DNA of 64,000 nucleotides from positions 1 through 64,000 of the forward strand of contig NZ_VAUO01000011.1 in NCBI RefSeq assembly GCF_005796105.1, given 5' to 3'. Below the pieces are notes generated by a model that ran no database searches, had not been told where the DNA came from, and saw nothing but the letters and a program-made list of their open reading frames with translations. Source of the stretch: Pseudomonas mosselii (GTDB lineage Bacteria > Pseudomonadota > Gammaproteobacteria > Pseudomonadales > Pseudomonadaceae). Position numbers and translations under genes: made by a program. Of the stretch, positions 61,755-64,000 are shown in pieces. Each line of letters starts with the position of its first letter. Positions within the stretch are counted from its first letter, which is position 1.

Positions 61755-61782
61755 AAAAAAACCCGCCAATGGCGGGTTTTTT
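61755..61782. terminator. two-way terminator between apbC and the cold-shock gene
   Basis: AAAAAACCCGCC, loop AAT, GGCGGGTTTTTT. A and T runs on both sides fit termination in both directions. Confidence 0.92.
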
Positions 61783-61806
61783 CTGAAGCGAGGAAGCTAA
61801 ATCGAC

Positions 61807-62016
61807 TTAGGCGATTTGAACTTCTTCAGCCTGCATGCCTTTCTGGCCGCGGGTAGCGACGAAAGTAACAGCCTGGCCTTCTTTCAGGGTTTTGAAGCCG
61901 TCAGCTTGGATGGCTTTGAAGTGCACGAACAGGTCGTCGCCCGACTGAGGGGTGATGAAGCCGTAGCCTTTTTCATCGTTGAACCACTTGACGGTACCGG
62001 ATTGACGGTTGGACAT
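61807..62016 (-). CDS. cold-shock domain protein (CspA family)
   Basis: A 69-residue single-stranded nucleic acid binding protein. RNP1 is KGYGFI and RNP2 is LFVHF. VKWFNDEKGYGF and the ending GMQAEEVQIA fit the CapB/CspA group of Pseudomonas. A good AAGGAGAC ribosome binding site lies before the ATG. The leader is long. Whether it is cold-induced cannot be told. Confidence 0.93.
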   Translation of the reverse strand: MSNRQSGTVKWFNDEKGYGFITPQSGDDLFVHFKAIQADGFKTLKEGQAVTFVATRGQKGMQAEEVQIA

Positions 62017-62357
62017 TTTTCTGTCTCCTTGGACAAAGTTGATGGCGGCTCAGGAACAGCCCTGGCCGTGAACTGAGTGCAAAGGAGCAGAAGGGTTCTT
62101 GGAGATGGGCCGATCGTAAATCGTGCATCAAACAGATCTTCGGTGTCGCGTGCAGCACAGTGGCGTCACCTTAACCCACTTTCCCTGGCCTGCCAATAAC
62201 CGTCGATGGGTTTGTCGCAATTCGGATCGGTGGCGCCACAGGCCCCGACTGGCGGGGATTGGGTCCAGGAGCAAGGATGCGACTTTGCCGCAGGCGCCGG
62301 GACCGGTAAGATGCGCGTCACGATTTTTTTCACCTTGCACTCTCAGGACTCCCCGCC
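62017..62357. promoter_or_regulatory. leader and promoter region of the cold-shock gene and dcd
   Basis: This 341-bp divergent region has no gene. On the minus strand, TTGATG near 62128-62133 could be part of a promoter about 110 bp before the cold-shock gene, leaving a long leader of the kind csp genes use for thermal control. The dcd side shows TCAGGAC before its start. No clear palindrome was seen. Confidence 0.45.
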
Positions 62358-62924
62358 ATGAGCATCAAATCGGACAAGTGGATTCGCCGCATGGCGCAGG
62401 AACACGGCATGATCGAACCGTTCGTCGAGCGCCAGGTGCGCGGCGAACAGGACAGCCGAGTCATCTCCTTCGGCGTCTCCAGCTACGGCTACGACGTGCG
62501 CTGCGCCGACGAATTCAAGGTCTTCACCAACATCAATTCGGCCACCGTCGACCCCAAGAACTTCGATGCCGGCAGCTTCGTCGACATCAAGAGCGACGTG
62601 TGCATCATCCCGCCTAACTCCTTCGCCCTGGCGCGTACCGTGGAGTATTTCCGCATTCCGCGCGATGTGCTGACCATCTGTCTGGGCAAAAGCACCTATG
62701 CGCGCTGCGGCATCATCGTCAACGTCACCCCGCTCGAGCCCGAGTGGGAAGGCCACGTGACTCTGGAATTCTCCAACACCACCACGCTGCCTGCGAAAAT
62801 CTACGCCAACGAAGGCGTGGCACAGATGCTCTTCCTGCAATCGGACGAAGAGTGCGAAGTCTCGTACAAGGACCGTGGCGGTAAGTACCAGGGTCAGCGC
62901 GGCGTCACCCTGCCGCGCACCTGA
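62358..62924 (+). CDS. dcd: dCTP deaminase
   Basis: A 188-residue enzyme that deaminates dCTP to dUTP, the start of dTMP synthesis. It shows SYGYDVRCADEFKVF, LGKSTYARCGI with the catalytic-site Ser and Arg, and the Glu-containing VTPLEPEWEGHVTLEFSNTT. Length is standard. The start is ATG at 62358. It lies next to the cold-shock and apbC genes as in P. aeruginosa. Confidence 0.96.
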   Translation: MSIKSDKWIRRMAQEHGMIEPFVERQVRGEQDSRVISFGVSSYGYDVRCADEFKVFTNINSATVDPKNFDAGSFVDIKSDVCIIPPNSFALARTVEYFRIPRDVLTICLGKSTYARCGIIVNVTPLEPEWEGHVTLEFSNTTTLPAKIYANEGVAQMLFLQSDEECEVSYKDRGGKYQGQRGVTLPRT

Positions 62925-63023
62925 GTCGACCAATTGCCTGGAATTGTTTGCAGGCAATGGACTCCAACGAGATGAACAGTCCCGGTGTGCATGACGCTCA
63001 CCGGCTCTCGTCAGGAGTTGCCC

Positions 63024-63254
63024 ATGAAGATTGACCCCGCAATCAGCGCCAAGCTGGCCGTCCTGCAGCCGAACCAGATCGGGATACTGGCCTGGTCGCT
63101 GCTGGCTCATCCGCCCACTTGCGTACAGGCTGGCGGCGTGCCGCACCAGCCTGGTCCCGATACCCCACAGCCGACTGAGCCCGGCGAGCACCCGCCAATG
63201 GAGCCCGGCGAACCGACCTTGCCCGACGAGCCGCCTCCTGCGCCCGTGGCCTGA
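63024..63254 (+). CDS. small proline-rich protein, unknown
   Basis: A 76-residue protein. The first half has MKIDPAISAKLAVLQPNQIG and a hydrophobic run (ILAWSLLAHPP). After residue 38 it is almost only Pro, Glu, Gly and Thr (TEPGEHPPMEPGEPTLPDEP). No domain was recognised. AGGAG lies nine bases before the ATG at 63024, which supports that it is real. It ends directly at the convergent pdeM stop. Confidence 0.6.
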   Translation: MKIDPAISAKLAVLQPNQIGILAWSLLAHPPTCVQAGGVPHQPGPDTPQPTEPGEHPPMEPGEPTLPDEPPPAPVA

Positions 63255-63917
63255 TCATTCTGGAATCGGCCATACCTGCCCGGCACCCGTCAGATACAGG
63301 CGTGTGCCGGGCCTCGACACGACGTTCCAGCCACCGGTGAATTCGCCAAAGGCCGGCAACAGCGTGACCTGTGGCCCGACCACGAAGCAGGGCAGACGTA
63401 CGCGCTGGCGGCCGCGCCCATGCAGCACGAAGGCCGGGTGGACATGGCCTGCCAGGACCGGGTGGGTCGGATGCGCCTCGGGATCGTGGCGCAGGGCGAA
63501 CGGCTCCAGCAGCCAGGGTTCCTCGTGCACGGTAATGTTCAGCTGCGCGGGCGGATCGCCCGCATGGCGGTCATGGTTGCCCCTTATCAGGATGATCTGA
63601 AGGTCTGCATGGCGTTCCCGCCACGCGGCCAACTTGGCCAGTGTGGTGGGTGTGCGGGCATGCCGGGCGTGCAGGAAGTCGCCGAGCACGATCAGCATTG
63701 AGCAGGTGTATCGCGCCAGCAGGGCGTCCAGCCTGGCCAGGGTGGCCTCGCTGGTGCCGCTTGGCACCGGTTGATGCAATGCACGGTAGCTGGCCGCCTT
63801 GCCAATGTGCAGGTCGGCCACCAGCAGCGCTTGCCGGGCCGGCCAGTACAGGGCTTTGTCGGCCAGCAGCCACAATGGCTCGCCGGCATGTTCGATCAGC
63901 AGTTCATCCATGCCCAT
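63255..63917 (-). CDS. pdeM: ligase-associated DNA damage response endonuclease PdeM
   Basis: A 220-residue metallophosphoesterase. Metal-binding motifs appear in order: VADLHIGK, GDFLHARH, RGNHDRH and AGHVHP. It fits PdeM proteins, which are encoded with a Lhr-type helicase and an ATP-dependent DNA ligase. The start is ATG at 63917 or 63911. It overlaps the preceding gene by 14 bp. Confidence 0.88.
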   Translation of the reverse strand: MGMDELLIEHAGEPLWLLADKALYWPARQALLVADLHIGKAASYRALHQPVPSGTSEATLARLDALLARYTCSMLIVLGDFLHARHARTPTTLAKLAAWRERHADLQIILIRGNHDRHAGDPPAQLNITVHEEPWLLEPFALRHDPEAHPTHPVLAGHVHPAFVLHGRGRQRVRLPCFVVGPQVTLLPAFGEFTGGWNVVSRPGTRLYLTGAGQVWPIPE

Positions 63918-64000
63918 TGCCTGCGGCGCTTTCCAGGTCTCGTACCATGCGTGCGATGCGGTCGGCCAGCTTTTCGGTGCTCAGGGTTTCGCGCATGCCT
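63904..64000 (-). CDS. C-terminal end of the gene before pdeM (possibly the Lhr-type helicase), cut by the window
   Basis: The frame is open from the right edge and stops at TGA 63904-63906, overlapping the pdeM start. The visible residues are MRETLSTEKLADRIARMVRD, then LESAAGNGHG. A DEXH helicase of the ligase-associated set usually lies here, but the short end does not show any motif of its own. Confidence 0.5.
   Translation of the reverse strand, partial: GMRETLSTEKLADRIARMVRDLESAAGNGHG

Overview
The window is a stretch of core chromosome from a Pseudomonas, most likely of the P. putida group. The evidence is high G+C throughout, the gene order lepA-lepB-rnc-era-recO-pdxJ, the acidic amino acid cluster aauRS-aatPMQJ, the order glpFKRD, and the order grxD-bfr-bfd-prx-rnt-pyrC-motY-argG. 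Pseudomonas-type REP sequences lie between several genes. No rRNA, tRNA, insertion sequence, prophage or CRISPR array was seen.

Layout. 0.3-6.4 kb: translation, secretion, RNA processing and pyridoxal phosphate genes (lepA to pdxJ). 6.4-8.9 kb: a metal-type two-component system and a small exported protein. 9-11.2 kb: cmoA-cmoB (tRNA wobble modification) and a chagasin-like lipoprotein. 11.4-18.3 kb: a Lon protease with a heat-shock promoter, a eukaryote-like ubiquitin-conjugating (E2) fold protein, then gcd and oprB for periplasmic glucose oxidation and uptake. 18.5-23.0 kb: metal homeostasis, with a ZnuD-like TonB receptor behind a Zur-like box and a YqjI/YqjH-like regulator and flavin reductase pair with a clear operator. 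23-31.1 kb: a class A penicillin-binding protein, an FMN glutamate-synthase-like protein, a Nudix hydrolase, MetR, a secreted hydrolase and a GlpM protein. 31.1-37.9 kb: the AauR/AauS system and its target glutamate/aspartate ABC transporter, with a sigma-54 promoter and activator sites. 38-43.2 kb: glycerol catabolism (glpD, glpR, glpK, glpF) with operators. 43.3-49.3 kb: ybaK, a PhzF-like protein, an ABC ATPase overlapping argF, a possible small RNA and a molybdopterin oxidoreductase. 49.4-56.3 kb: redox and iron genes (grxD, bfr, bfd, peroxiredoxin), rnt-pyrC, motY and argG. 56.5-64 kb: a BvgA-like orphan regulator, a 58-codon gene, nth, metG, apbC, a cold-shock gene, dcd, a proline-rich small protein, pdeM and the edge of the next gene.

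The most unusual item is the 149-residue protein at 13968-14417. It is a full-length E2 (UBC) domain that resembles eukaryotic Ubc4/UBE2D far more closely than the divergent bacterial E2-like proteins. It keeps the HPN motif and the WSPALT loop, but glycine stands at the catalytic cysteine and glutamine at the position of the gating aspartate. It sits alone between lon and gcd, with no ubiquitin, E1, E3 or deubiquitinase gene in the window. It therefore looks like a transferred, catalytically dead E2 variant. All family assignments were made by reading the sequence; no database search was run.
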